A DNA stretch of 64,000 nucleotides from Asterias rubens (Eukaryota > Echinodermata > Asteroidea > Forcipulatida > Asteriidae): contig NW_022985737.1 in the NCBI RefSeq assembly GCF_902459465.1, positions 1-64,000 of the forward strand, read 5' to 3'. The notes beneath the pieces were generated by a model. That model did not search any database, was not told the DNA's origin, and was given only the letters and a program-made list of their open reading frames with translations. Positions within the stretch are counted from its first letter, which is position 1. Each line of letters opens with the position of its first letter. A program made the translations under genes and the position numbers. This document shows, one piece after another, positions 20,675-29,610 of the stretch.

Positions 20675-20747
20675 GGCCCTGTGGCCCAACGAATAAGGCA
20701 TCTGACTTCGAATCAGGGGATTTCAGGTTCGAATCCTGGCAGGGTCG
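20675..20747 (+). tRNA. tRNA-Arg(TCG) unit 8
   Basis: TCG anticodon. The D loop has GA instead of the invariant GG, and C49 is T. Confidence 0.82.
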
Positions 20748-20823
20748 TATGTTTTCTTTTTAGTGAAAAGCTCATTCCCTTTTCTAAAAGAAAATTCCCT
20801 AATCTGTTTGTGTTTCCTTCAGC

Positions 20824-20896
20824 GGCCCTTTGGCCCAACGGATAAGGCATCTGACTACGAATCAGGGGATTCCAGGTTCGAATCCTGGCAGGGTCG
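20824..20896 (+). tRNA. tRNA-Arg(ACG) unit 9
   Basis: G7 is T, a mismatch at the acceptor base. First unit of the first 20-unit block. Confidence 0.87.
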
Positions 20897-20972
20897 TATG
20901 TTTTGTTTTTAATTAAAAGCTCATTCCCTTCTCTAAAAGAGAATTCCTTTCTCTGTGCGTGTTTCCTTCAAC

Positions 20973-21045
20973 GGCCCTGTGGCCCAACGGATAAGGCATC
21001 TGACTACGAATCAGGGGATTCCAGGTTCGAATCCTGGCAGGGTCG
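20973..21045 (+). tRNA. tRNA-Arg(ACG) unit 10
   Basis: Consensus. Confidence 0.95.
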
Positions 21046-21121
21046 TATGTTTTCTTTTTAGTGAAAAGCTCATTCCCTTTTCTAAAAGAAAATTCCCTAA
21101 TCTGTTTGTGTTGCCTTCAAC

Positions 21122-21194
21122 GGCCCTGTGGCCCAACGGATAAGGCATCTGACTACGAATCAGGGGATTCCAGGTTCGAATCCTGGCAGGGTCG
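21122..21194 (+). tRNA. tRNA-Arg(ACG) unit 11
   Basis: Consensus. Confidence 0.95.
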
Positions 21195-21270
21195 TATGTT
21201 TTGTTTTTAATTAAAAGCTCATTCCCTTCTCTAAAAGAGAATTCCTTTCTCTGTGCGTGTTTCCTTCAAC

Positions 21271-21343
21271 GGCCCTGTGGCCCAACGGATAAGGCATATG
21301 ACTTCGAATCAGGGGATTCCAGGTTCGAATCCTGGCAGGGTCG
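21271..21343 (+). tRNA. tRNA-Arg(TCG) unit 12
   Basis: TCG anticodon; C28 is A (TATGA), one mismatch in the anticodon stem. Confidence 0.83.
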
Positions 21344-21419
21344 TATGTTTTGTTTTTAGTGAAAAGCTCATTCCCTTCTCTAAAAGAGAATTCCTTTCCC
21401 TGTATGTGTTTCCCTCAAC

Positions 21420-21492
21420 GGCCCTTTGGCCCAACGGATAAGGCATCTGACTACGAATCAGGGGATTCCAGGTTCGAATCCTGGCAGTGTCG
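21420..21492 (+). tRNA. tRNA-Arg(ACG) unit 13
   Basis: Two acceptor changes: G7 to T and G69 to T (CAGTGTC). Confidence 0.8.
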
Positions 21493-21568
21493 TATGTTTT
21501 CTTTTTAGTGAAAAGCTCATTCCCTTCTCTAAAAGAGAATTCCCTTCTCTGTATGAGTTTTCTTCAAC

Positions 21569-21642
21569 GGCCCTGTGGCCCAACGGATAAGGCATCTAAA
21601 CAACGAATCAGGGGATTCCAGGTTCGAATCCTGGCAGGGTCG
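21569..21642 (+). pseudogene. tRNA-Arg unit 14, broken anticodon arm
   Basis: 74 nt: TCTGACTACGAA is replaced by TCTAAACAACGAA, adding one base and destroying the stem. The same lesion recurs in units 34, 58 and 70. Confidence 0.85.
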
Positions 21643-21718
21643 TATGTTTTGCTTTTAATAAAAAGCTCATTCCCTTCTCTAAAAGAGAATTCCTTTCTCT
21701 GTATGTGTTTTCTTCAAC

Positions 21719-21791
21719 GGCCCTGTGGCCCAACGGATAAGGCATCTGACTACGAATCAGGGGATTTCAGGTTTGAATCCTGGCAGGGTCG
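21719..21791 (+). tRNA. tRNA-Arg(ACG) unit 15
   Basis: C56 of the T loop is T (TTTGAAT), hitting an invariant base and the B box; C49 is T. A kind-B spacer follows. Confidence 0.82.
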
Positions 21792-21868
21792 TATGTTTTG
21801 TTTTGATCAAAACCCGTTTCCGTTCCCTAAAAGAGGGCATTCCTTTCTCTGTATGTGTTTCCTTCACC

Positions 21869-21941
21869 GGCCCTGTGGCCCAACGGATAAGGCATCTGAC
21901 TACGAATCAGGGGATTCCAGGTTCGAATCCTGGCAGGGTCG
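21869..21941 (+). tRNA. tRNA-Arg(ACG) unit 16
   Basis: Consensus; the 5' flank is CACC, as is typical after a kind-B spacer. Confidence 0.95.
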
Positions 21942-22016
21942 TATGTTTTGTTTTGATCAAAACCTGTTTCCGTTCCCTAAAAGAGAATTCCTTTCTCTGT
22001 ATGTGTTTCCTTCACC

Positions 22017-22089
22017 GGCCATGTGGCCCAACGGATAAGGCATCTGACTACGAATCAGGGGATTCCAGATTCGAATCCTGGCAGGGTCG
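22017..22089 (+). tRNA. tRNA-Arg(ACG) unit 17
   Basis: C5 is A (acceptor mismatch) and G53 is A (T stem and B box). Confidence 0.8.
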
Positions 22090-22164
22090 TATATCTTGTT
22101 TTGATCAAAACCCATTTCCGTTCCCTAAAAGAGAATTCCCTTCTCTGTATGTGTTTCCTTCACC

Positions 22165-22237
22165 GGCCCTGTGGCCCAACGGACAAGGCATTTGACTACG
22201 AATCAGGGGATTCCAGGTTCGAATCCTGGCAGGGTCT
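22165..22237 (+). tRNA. tRNA-Arg(ACG) unit 18
   Basis: The discriminator base 73 is T instead of G; C28 is T (wobble); D loop GGAC. Confidence 0.83.
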
Positions 22238-22312
22238 TATATTTGTTTTGATCAAAACCCATTTCCGTTCCCTAAAAGAGAATTCCCTTCTCTGTATGTG
22301 TTGTCCTTCACC

Positions 22313-22385
22313 GGCCCTGTGGCCCAACGGATAAGGCATCTGACTACGAATCAGGGGATTCCAGGTTCGAATCCTGGCAGGGTCG
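22313..22385 (+). tRNA. tRNA-Arg(ACG) unit 19
   Basis: Consensus. Confidence 0.95.
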
Positions 22386-22461
22386 TATGTTTTCTTTTTA
22401 GTGAAAAGCTCATTCCCTTCTCTAAAAGAGAATTCCCTTCTCTGTTTGTGTTGCCTTCAAC

Positions 22462-22534
22462 GGCCCTGTGGCCCAACGGATAAGGCATCTGACTACGAAT
22501 CAGGGGATTCCAGGTTCGAATTTTGGCAGGGTCG
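22462..22534 (+). tRNA. tRNA-Arg(ACG) unit 20
   Basis: The 3' T-stem strand is TTTGG: two G-T wobbles and a weaker B box. Confidence 0.83.
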
Positions 22535-22610
22535 TATGTTTTGTTTTTAATTAAAAGCTCATTCCCTTCTCTAAAAGAGAATTCCTTTCTCTGTGCGTGT
22601 TTCCTTCAAC

Positions 22611-22683
22611 GGCCCTGTGGCCCAACGGATAAGGCATATGACTTCGAATCAGGGGATTCCAGGTTCGAATCCTGGCAGGGTCG
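22611..22683 (+). tRNA. tRNA-Arg(TCG) unit 21
   Basis: TCG with A28 mismatch (TATGA). Confidence 0.83.
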
Positions 22684-22759
22684 TATGTTTTCTTTTTAGT
22701 GAAAAGCTCATTCCCTTTTCTAAAAGAAAATTCCCTAATCTGTTTGTGTTGCCTTCAAC

Positions 22760-22832
22760 GGCCCTGTGGCCCAACGGATAAGGCATCTGACTACGAATCA
22801 AGGGATTCCAGGTTCGAATCCTGGCAGGGTCG
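22760..22832 (+). tRNA. tRNA-Arg(ACG) unit 22
   Basis: G42 is A (TCAAG), one anticodon-stem mismatch. Confidence 0.85.
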
Positions 22833-22908
22833 TATGTTTTGTTTTTAATTAAAAGCTCATTCCCTTCTCTAAAAGAGAATTCCTTTCTCTGTGCGTGTTT
22901 CCTTCAAC

Positions 22909-22981
22909 GGCCCTGTGGCCCAACGGATAAGGCATCTGACTACGAATCAGGGGATTTCAGGTTCGAATCCTGGCAGGGTCG
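22909..22981 (+). tRNA. tRNA-Arg(ACG) unit 23
   Basis: C49 is T; otherwise consensus. Confidence 0.92.
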
Positions 22982-23058
22982 TATGTTTTGTTTTGATCAA
23001 AACCCGTTTCCGTTCCCTAAAAGAGGGCATTCCTTTCTCTGTATGTGTTTCCTTCACC

Positions 23059-23131
23059 GGCCCTGTGGCCCAACGGATAAGGCATCTGACTACGAATCAG
23101 GGGATTCCAGGTTCGAATCCTGGCAGGGTCG
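23059..23131 (+). tRNA. tRNA-Arg(ACG) unit 24
   Basis: Consensus; between two kind-B spacers. Confidence 0.95.
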
Positions 23132-23206
23132 TATGTTTTGTTTTGATCAAAACCTGTTTCCGTTCCCTAAAAGAGAATTCCTTTCTCTGTATGTGTTTCC
23201 TTCACC

Positions 23207-23279
23207 GGCCATGTGGCCCAACGGATAAGGCATCTGACTACGAATCAGGGGATTCCAGATTCGAATCCTGGCAGGGTCG
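23207..23279 (+). tRNA. tRNA-Arg(ACG) unit 25
   Basis: C5 to A and G53 to A, as in unit 17. Confidence 0.8.
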
Positions 23280-23354
23280 TATATCTTGTTTTGATCAAAA
23301 CCCATTTCCGTTCCCTAAAAGAGAATTCCCTTCTCTGTATGTGTTTCCTTCACC

Positions 23355-23427
23355 GGCCCTGTGGCCCAACGGACAAGGCATTTGACTACGAATCAGGGGA
23401 TTCCAGGTTCGAATCCTGGCAGGGTCT
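23355..23427 (+). tRNA. tRNA-Arg(ACG) unit 26
   Basis: Discriminator T73, T28, GGAC in the D loop; copy of unit 18. Confidence 0.83.
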
Positions 23428-23503
23428 TATATTTTGTTTTGATCAAAACCCATTTCCGTTTCCTCAAAGAGAATTCCCTTCTCTGTATGTGTTGTCCTTC
23501 ACC

Positions 23504-23576
23504 GGCCCTGTGGCCCAACGGATAAGGCATCTGACTACGAATCAGGGGATTCCAGGTTCGAATCCTGGCAGGGTCG
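23504..23576 (+). tRNA. tRNA-Arg(ACG) unit 27
   Basis: Consensus. Confidence 0.95.
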
Positions 23577-23652
23577 TATGTTTTCTTTTTAGTGAAAAGC
23601 TCATTCCCTTCTCTAAAAGAGAATTCCCTTCTCTGTATGTGTTGCCTTCAAC

Positions 23653-23725
23653 GGCCCTGTGGCCCAACGGATAAGGCATCTGACTACGAATCAGGGGATT
23701 CCAGGTTCGAATTTTGGCAGGGTCG
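23653..23725 (+). tRNA. tRNA-Arg(ACG) unit 28
   Basis: T stem ends TTTGG; last unit of the first 20-unit block. Confidence 0.83.
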
Positions 23726-23801
23726 TATGTTTTCTTTTTAGTGAAAAGCTCATTCCCTTTTCTAAAAGAAAATTCCCTAATCTGTTTGTGTTTCCTTCAG
23801 C

Positions 23802-23874
23802 GGCCCTTTGGCCCAACGGATAAGGCATCTGACTACGAATCAGGGGATTCCAGGTTCGAATCCTGGCAGGGTCG
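23802..23874 (+). tRNA. tRNA-Arg(ACG) unit 29
   Basis: G7 to T; first unit of the second 20-unit block, copy of unit 9. Confidence 0.87.
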
Positions 23875-23950
23875 TATGTTTTGTTTTTAATTAAAAGCTC
23901 ATTCCCTTCTCTAAAAGAGAATTCCTTTCTCTGTGCGTGTTTCCTTCAAC

Positions 23951-24023
23951 GGCCCTGTGGCCCAACGGATAAGGCATCTGACTACGAATCAGGGGATTCC
24001 AGGTTCGAATCCTGGCAGGGTCG
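23951..24023 (+). tRNA. tRNA-Arg(ACG) unit 30
   Basis: Consensus. Confidence 0.95.
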
Positions 24024-24099
24024 TATGTTTTCTTTTTAGTGAAAAGCTCATTCCCTTTTCTAAAAGAAAATTCCCTAATCTGTTTGTGTTGCCTTCAAC

Positions 24100-24172
24100 G
24101 GCCCTGTGGCCCAACGGATAAGGCATCTGACTACGAATCAGGGGATTCCAGGTTCGAATCCTGGCAGGGTCG
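24100..24172 (+). tRNA. tRNA-Arg(ACG) unit 31
   Basis: Consensus. Confidence 0.95.
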
Positions 24173-24248
24173 TATGTTTTGTTTTTAATTAAAAGCTCAT
24201 TCCCTTCTCTAAAAGAGAATTCCTTTCTCTGTGCGTGTTTCCTTCAAC

Positions 24249-24321
24249 GGCCCTGTGGCCCAACGGATAAGGCATATGACTTCGAATCAGGGGATTCCAG
24301 GTTCGAATCCTGGCAGGGTCG
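24249..24321 (+). tRNA. tRNA-Arg(TCG) unit 32
   Basis: TCG with A28 mismatch; copy of unit 12. Confidence 0.83.
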
Positions 24322-24397
24322 TATGTTTTGTTTTTAGTGAAAAGCTCATTCCCTTCTCTAAAAGAGAATTCCTTTCCCTGTATGTGTTTCCCTCAAC

Positions 24398-24470
24398 GGC
24401 CCTTTGGCCCAACGGATAAGGCATCTGACTACGAATCAGGGGATTCCAGGTTCGAATCCTGGCAGTGTCG
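24398..24470 (+). tRNA. tRNA-Arg(ACG) unit 33
   Basis: T7 and T69 acceptor changes; copy of unit 13. Confidence 0.8.
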
Positions 24471-24546
24471 TATGTTTTCTTTTTAGTGAAAAGCTCATTC
24501 CCTTCTCTAAAAGAGAATTCCCTTCTCTGTATGAGTTTTCTTCAAC

Positions 24547-24620
24547 GGCCCTGTGGCCCAACGGATAAGGCATCTAAACAACGAATCAGGGGATTCCAGG
24601 TTCGAATCCTGGCAGGGTCG
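24547..24620 (+). pseudogene. tRNA-Arg unit 34, broken anticodon arm
   Basis: One-base insertion with TCTAAACAACGAA; copy of unit 14. Confidence 0.85.
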
Positions 24621-24696
24621 TATGTTTTGCTTTTAATAAAAAGCTCATTCCCTTCTCTAAAAGAGAATTCCTTTCTCTGTATGTGTTTTCTTCAAC

Positions 24697-24769
24697 GGCC
24701 CTGTGGCCCAACGGATAAGGCATCTGACTACGAATCAGGGGATTTCAGGTTCGAATCCTGGCAGGGTCG
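24697..24769 (+). tRNA. tRNA-Arg(ACG) unit 35
   Basis: T49; unlike its partner unit 15 it keeps C56. Confidence 0.92.
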
Positions 24770-24846
24770 TATGTTTTGTTTTGATCAAAACCCGTTTCCG
24801 TTCCCTAAAAGAGGGCATTCCTTTCTCTGTATGTGTTTCCTTCACC

Positions 24847-24919
24847 GGCCCTGTGGCCCAACGGATAAGGCATCTGACTACGAATCAGGGGATTCCAGGT
24901 TCGAATCCTGGCAGGGTCG
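24847..24919 (+). tRNA. tRNA-Arg(ACG) unit 36
   Basis: Consensus. Confidence 0.95.
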
Positions 24920-24994
24920 TATGTTTTGTTTTGATCAAAACCTGTTTCCGTTCCCTAAAAGAGAATTCCTTTCTCTGTATGTGTTTCCTTCACC

Positions 24995-25067
24995 GGCCAT
25001 GTGGCCCAACGGATAAGGCATCTGACTACGAATCAGGGGATTCCAGATTCGAATCCTGGCAGGGTCG
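24995..25067 (+). tRNA. tRNA-Arg(ACG) unit 37
   Basis: A5 and A53 changes, as in unit 17. Confidence 0.8.
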
Positions 25068-25142
25068 TATATCTTGTTTTGATCAAAACCCATTTCCGTT
25101 CCCTAAAAGAGAATTCCCTTCTCTGTATGTGTTTCCTTCACC

Positions 25143-25215
25143 GGCCCTGTGGCCCAACGGACAAGGCATTTGACTACGAATCAGGGGATTCCAGGTTCGA
25201 ATCCTGGCAGGGTCT
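25143..25215 (+). tRNA. tRNA-Arg(ACG) unit 38
   Basis: T73 discriminator and T28, as in unit 18. Confidence 0.83.
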
Positions 25216-25291
25216 TATATTTTGTTTTGATCAAAACCCATTTCCGTTCCCTAAAAGAGAATTCCCTTCTCTGTATGTGTTGTCCTTCACC

Positions 25292-25364
25292 GGCCCTGTG
25301 GCCCAACGGATAAGGCATCTGACTACGAATCAGGGGATTCCAGGTTCGAATCCTGGCAGGGTCG
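25292..25364 (+). tRNA. tRNA-Arg(ACG) unit 39
   Basis: Consensus. Confidence 0.95.
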
Positions 25365-25440
25365 TATGTTTTCTTTTTAGTGAAAAGCTCATTCCCTTCT
25401 CTAAAAGAGAATTCCCTTCTCTGTATGTGTTGCCTTCAAC

Positions 25441-25513
25441 GGCCCTGTGGCCCAACGGATAAGGCATCTGACTACGAATCAGGGGATTCCAGGTTCGAAT
25501 TTTGGCAGGGTCG
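25441..25513 (+). tRNA. tRNA-Arg(ACG) unit 40
   Basis: T stem TTTGG. Confidence 0.83.
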
Positions 25514-25589
25514 TATGTTTTGTTTTTAATTAAAAGCTCATTCCCTTCTCTAAAAGAGAATTCCTTTCTCTGTGCGTGTTTCCTTCAAC

Positions 25590-25662
25590 GGCCCTGTGGC
25601 CCAACGGATAAGGCATATGACTTCGAATCAGGGGATTCCAGGTTCGAATCCTGGCAGGGTCG
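25590..25662 (+). tRNA. tRNA-Arg(TCG) unit 41
   Basis: TCG with A28 mismatch. Confidence 0.83.
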
Positions 25663-25738
25663 TATGTTTTCTTTTTAGTGAAAAGCTCATTCCCTTTTCT
25701 AAAAGAAAATTCCCTAATCTGTTTGTGTTGCCTTCAAC

Positions 25739-25811
25739 GGCCCTGTGGCCCAACGGATAAGGCATCTGACTACGAATCAAGGGATTCCAGGTTCGAATCC
25801 TGGCAGGGTCG
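25739..25811 (+). tRNA. tRNA-Arg(ACG) unit 42
   Basis: A42 mismatch, as in unit 22. Confidence 0.85.
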
Positions 25812-25887
25812 TATGTTTTGTTTTTAATTAAAAGCTCATTCCCTTCTCTAAAAGAGAATTCCTTTCTCTGTGCGTGTTTCCTTCAAC

Positions 25888-25960
25888 GGCCCTGTGGCCC
25901 AACGGATAAGGCATCTGACTACGAATCAGGGGATTTCAGGTTCGAATCCTGGCAGGGTCG
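25888..25960 (+). tRNA. tRNA-Arg(ACG) unit 43
   Basis: T49 only. Confidence 0.92.
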
Positions 25961-26037
25961 TATGTTTTGTTTTGATCAAAACCCGTTTCCGTTCCCTAAA
26001 AGAGGGCATTCCTTTCTCTGTATGTGTTTCCTTCACC

Positions 26038-26110
26038 GGCCCTGTGGCCCAACGGATAAGGCATCTGACTACGAATCAGGGGATTCCAGGTTCGAATCCT
26101 GGCAGGGTCG
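26038..26110 (+). tRNA. tRNA-Arg(ACG) unit 44
   Basis: Consensus. Confidence 0.95.
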
Positions 26111-26185
26111 TATGTTTTGTTTTGATCAAAACCCGTTTCCGTTCCCTAAAAGAGAATTCCTTTCTCTGTATGTGTTTCCTTCACC

Positions 26186-26258
26186 GGCCCTCTGGCCCAA
26201 CGGATAAGGCATCTGACTACGAATCAGGGGATTCCAGGTTCGAATCCTGGCAGGGTCG
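26186..26258 (+). tRNA. tRNA-Arg(ACG) unit 45
   Basis: G7 to C mismatch. It differs from its block partner unit 25 at bases 5, 7 and 53, so it was converted or mutated after the block duplication. Confidence 0.87.
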
Positions 26259-26333
26259 TATATCTTGTTTTGATCAAAACCCATTTCCGTTCCCTAAAAG
26301 AGAATTCCCTTCTCTGTATGTGTTTCCTTCACC

Positions 26334-26406
26334 GGCCCTGTGGCCCAACGGACAAGGCATTTGACTACGAATCAGGGGATTCCAGGTTCGAATCCTGGCA
26401 GGGTCT
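26334..26406 (+). tRNA. tRNA-Arg(ACG) unit 46
   Basis: T73 discriminator and T28. Confidence 0.83.
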
Positions 26407-26482
26407 TATATTTTGTTTTGATCAAAACCCATTTCCGTTTCCTCAAAGAGAATTCCCTTCTCTGTATGTGTTGTCCTTCACC

Positions 26483-26555
26483 GGCCCTGTGGCCCAACGG
26501 ATAAGGCATCTGACTACGAATCAGGGGATTCCAGGTTCGAATCCTGGCAGGGTCG
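26483..26555 (+). tRNA. tRNA-Arg(ACG) unit 47
   Basis: Consensus. Confidence 0.95.
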
Positions 26556-26631
26556 TATGTTTTCTTTTTAGTGAAAAGCTCATTCCCTTCTCTAAAAGAG
26601 AATTCCCTTCTCTGTATGTGTTGCCTTCAAC

Positions 26632-26704
26632 GGCCCTGTGGCCCAACGGATAAGGCATCTGACTACGAATCAGGGGATTCCAGGTTCGAATTTTGGCAGG
26701 GTCG
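26632..26704 (+). tRNA. tRNA-Arg(ACG) unit 48
   Basis: T stem TTTGG; last unit of the second block. Confidence 0.83.
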
Positions 26705-26780
26705 TATGTTCTGTTTTTAATTAAAAGCTCATTCCCTTCTATAAAAGAGAATTCCTTTCTCTGTGCGTGTTTCCTTCAAC

Positions 26781-26853
26781 GGCCCTGTGGCCCAACGGAT
26801 AAGGCATCTGACTACGAATCAGGGGATTCCAGGTTCGAATCCTGGCAGGGTCG
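26781..26853 (+). tRNA. tRNA-Arg(ACG) unit 49
   Basis: Consensus. Confidence 0.95.
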
Positions 26854-26929
26854 TATGTTTTCTTTTTAAAGAAAAGCTCATTCCCTTTTCTAAAAGAAAA
26901 TTCCCTAATCTGTTTGTGTTGCCTTCAAC

Positions 26930-27002
26930 GGCCCTGTGGCCCAACGGATAAGGCATCTGACTACGAATCAAGGGATTCCAGGTTCGAATCCTGGCAGGGT
27001 CG
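26930..27002 (+). tRNA. tRNA-Arg(ACG) unit 50
   Basis: A42 mismatch. Confidence 0.85.
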
Positions 27003-27078
27003 TATGTTTTGTTTTTAATTAAAAGCTCATTCCCTTCTCTAAAAGAGAATTCCTTTCTCTGTGCGTGTTTCCTTCAAC

Positions 27079-27151
27079 GGCCCTGTGGCCCAACGGATAA
27101 GGCATATGACTTCGAATCAGGGGATTCCAGGTTCGAATCCTGGCAGGGTCG
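27079..27151 (+). tRNA. tRNA-Arg(TCG) unit 51
   Basis: TCG with A28 mismatch; starts a run of three TCG units. Confidence 0.83.
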
Positions 27152-27227
27152 TATGTTTTGTTTTTAATAAAAAGCTCATTCTATTCTCTAATAGAGAGTT
27201 CCCTTCTCTATATGTGTTTCCTTCAGC

Positions 27228-27300
27228 GGCCCTGTGGCCCAACGGATAAGGCATCTGACTTCGAATCAGGGGATTCCAGGTTCGAATCCTGGCAGGGTCG
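27228..27300 (+). tRNA. tRNA-Arg(TCG) unit 52
   Basis: TCG with intact anticodon stem. Confidence 0.94.
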
Positions 27301-27376
27301 TATGTTTTGTTTTTAGTGAAAAGCTCAATCCCTTCTCTAAAAGAGAATTCCCTTCTCTGTATGTGTTTCCTTCAGC

Positions 27377-27449
27377 GGCCCTGTGGCCCAACGGATAAGG
27401 CATCTGACTTCGAATCAGGGGATTCCAGGTTCGAATCCTGGCAGGGTCG
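27377..27449 (+). tRNA. tRNA-Arg(TCG) unit 53
   Basis: TCG with intact stems. Confidence 0.94.
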
Positions 27450-27525
27450 TATGTTTTGTTTTTAATTAAAACCAAGTTCTTTACCCTAAACGAAATTTCC
27501 TTTCTCTGTATGTGTTTCCTTCAAC

Positions 27526-27598
27526 GACCATGTGGCCCAACGGATAAGGCATCTTACAACGAATCAGGGGATTCCAGGTTCGAATCCTGGCAGGGTCT
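27526..27598 (+). pseudogene. tRNA-Arg unit 54, defective anticodon loop
   Basis: TCTTACAACGAA replaces TCTGACTACGAA: the invariant T33 becomes A, the stem is mismatched, the acceptor is GACCATG and base 73 is T. Probably inactive. Confidence 0.75.
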
Positions 27599-27674
27599 TA
27601 TGTTTTGTTTTTAGTTAAAAGTTCATTTCCTTCTCTAAAAGAGAATTCCTGTCTCTGTATGTGTTTCTTTCAAC

Positions 27675-27747
27675 GGCCCTGTGGCCCAACGGATAAGGCA
27701 TCTGACTACGAATCAGGGGATTCCAGGTTCGAATCCTGGCAGGGTCG
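27675..27747 (+). tRNA. tRNA-Arg(ACG) unit 55
   Basis: Consensus. Confidence 0.95.
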
Positions 27748-27822
27748 TATGTTTTGTTTTGATCAAAACCCATTTCCGTTCCCTAAAAGAGAATTCCCTT
27801 CTCTGTATGTGTTTTCTTCAAC

Positions 27823-27895
27823 GGCCCTGTGGCCCAACGGATAAGGCATCTGACTACGAATCAGGGGATTCCAGGTTCGAATCCTGGCAGGGTCG
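27823..27895 (+). tRNA. tRNA-Arg(ACG) unit 56
   Basis: Consensus. Confidence 0.95.
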
Positions 27896-27971
27896 TATGT
27901 TTTGTTTTTAATTAAAAACTCATTCCCTTCTCTTAAAGAGAATTCCTTTCTCTGTGCGTGTTTCCTTCAAC

Positions 27972-28044
27972 GGCCCTGTGGCCCAACGGATAAGGCATCT
28001 GACTACGAATCAGGGGATTCCAGGTTCGAATCCTGGCAGTGTCG
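27972..28044 (+). tRNA. tRNA-Arg(ACG) unit 57
   Basis: T69 (CAGTGTC); starts the third copy of the unit 13-20 series. Confidence 0.86.
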
Positions 28045-28120
28045 TATGTTTTCTTTTTAGTGAAAAGCTCATTCCCTTCTCTAAAAGAGAATTCCCTTCT
28101 CTGTATGAGTTTTCTTCAAC

Positions 28121-28194
28121 GGCCCTGTGGCCCAACGGATAAGGCACCTAAACAACGAATCAGGGGATTCCAGGTTCGAATCCTGGCAGGGTCG
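28121..28194 (+). pseudogene. tRNA-Arg unit 58, broken anticodon arm
   Basis: CCTAAACAACGAA lesion, 74 nt, with one further change from unit 14. Confidence 0.85.
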
Positions 28195-28270
28195 TATGTT
28201 TTGTTTTTAATAAAAAGCTCATTCCCTTCTCTAAACGAGAATTCCTTTCTCTGTATGTGTTTTCTTCAAC

Positions 28271-28343
28271 GGCCCTGTGGCCCAACGGATAAGGCATCTG
28301 ACTACGAATCAGGGGATTTCAGGTTCGAATCCTGGCAGGGTCG
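28271..28343 (+). tRNA. tRNA-Arg(ACG) unit 59
   Basis: T49 only. Confidence 0.92.
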
Positions 28344-28420
28344 TATGTTTTGTTTTGATCAAAACCCGTTTCCGTTCCCTAAAAGAGGGCATTCCTTTCT
28401 CTGTATGTGTTTCCTTCACC

Positions 28421-28493
28421 GGCCCTGTGGCCCAACGGATAAGGCATCTGACTACGAATCAGGGGATTCCAGGTTCGAATCCTGGCAGGGTCG
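28421..28493 (+). tRNA. tRNA-Arg(ACG) unit 60
   Basis: Consensus. Confidence 0.95.
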
Positions 28494-28568
28494 TATGTTT
28501 TGTTTTGATCAAAACCTGTTTCCGTTCCCTAAAAGAGAATTCCTTTCTCTGTATGTGTTTCCTTCACC

Positions 28569-28641
28569 GGCCATGTGGCCCAACGGATAAGGCATCTGAC
28601 TACGAATCAGGGGATTCCAGATTCGAATCCTGGCAGGGTCG
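28569..28641 (+). tRNA. tRNA-Arg(ACG) unit 61
   Basis: A5 and A53. Confidence 0.8.
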
Positions 28642-28716
28642 TATATCTTGTTTTGATCAAAACCCATTTCCGTTCCCTAAAAGAGAATTCCCTTCTCTGT
28701 ATGTGTTTCCTTCACC

Positions 28717-28789
28717 GGCCCTGTGGCCCAACGGACAAGGCATTTGACTACGAATCAGGGGATTCCAGGTTCGAATCCTGGCAGGGTCT
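28717..28789 (+). tRNA. tRNA-Arg(ACG) unit 62
   Basis: T73 discriminator and T28. Confidence 0.83.
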
Positions 28790-28865
28790 TATATTTTGTT
28801 TTGATCAAAACCCATTTCCGTTCCCTAAAAGAGAATTCCCTTCTCTGTATGTGTTGTCCTTCACC

Positions 28866-28938
28866 GGCCCTGTGGCCCAACGGATAAGGCATCTGACTAC
28901 GAATCAGGGGATTCCAGGTTCGAATCCTGGCAGGGTCG
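28866..28938 (+). tRNA. tRNA-Arg(ACG) unit 63
   Basis: Consensus. Confidence 0.95.
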
Positions 28939-29014
28939 TATGTTTTCTTTTTAGTGAAAAGCTCATTCCCTTCTCTAAAAGAGAATTCCCTTCTCTGTAT
29001 GTGTTGCCTTCAAC

Positions 29015-29087
29015 GGCCCTGTGGCCCAACGGATAAGGCATCTGACTACGAATCTGGGGATTCCAGGTTCGAATTTTGGCAGGGTCG
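29015..29087 (+). tRNA. tRNA-Arg(ACG) unit 64
   Basis: A41 to T stem mismatch plus the TTTGG T stem. Confidence 0.78.
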
Positions 29088-29163
29088 TATGTTTTGTTTT
29101 TAATTAAAAGCTCATTCCCTTCTATAAAAGAGAATTCCTTTCTCTGTGCGTGTTTCCTTCAAC

Positions 29164-29236
29164 GGCCCTGTGGCCCAACGGATAAGGCATCTGACTACGA
29201 ATCAGGGGATTCCAGGTTCGAATCCTGGCAGGGTCG
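29164..29236 (+). tRNA. tRNA-Arg(ACG) unit 65
   Basis: Consensus. Confidence 0.95.
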
Positions 29237-29312
29237 TATGTTTTGTTTTTAATTAAAAGTTCATTCCCTTCTCTAAAAGAGAATTCCTTTCTCTGTGCGT
29301 GTTTCCTTCAAC

Positions 29313-29385
29313 GGCCCTGTAACCCAACGGATAAGGCATCTGACTACGAATCAGGGGATTCCAGGTTCGAATCCTGGCAGGGTCG
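29313..29385 (+). tRNA. tRNA-Arg(ACG) unit 66
   Basis: G9 and G10 are both A, weakening the D stem and A box. Confidence 0.8.
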
Positions 29386-29461
29386 TATGTTTTGTTTTTA
29401 ATTAAAAGCTCATTCCCTTCTCTAAAAGAGAATTCCTTTCTCTGTGCGTGTTTCCTTCAAC

Positions 29462-29534
29462 GGCCCTGTGGCCCAACGGATAAGGCATCTGACTTCGAAT
29501 CAGGGGATTCCAGGTTCGAATCCTGGCAGGGTCG
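29462..29534 (+). tRNA. tRNA-Arg(TCG) unit 67
   Basis: TCG with intact stems. Confidence 0.94.
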
Positions 29535-29610
29535 TATGGTTACTTTTTAGTGAAAAGCTCATTCCCTTCTCTAAAAGAGAATTCCCTAATCTGTTTGTGT
29601 TGCCTTCAGC

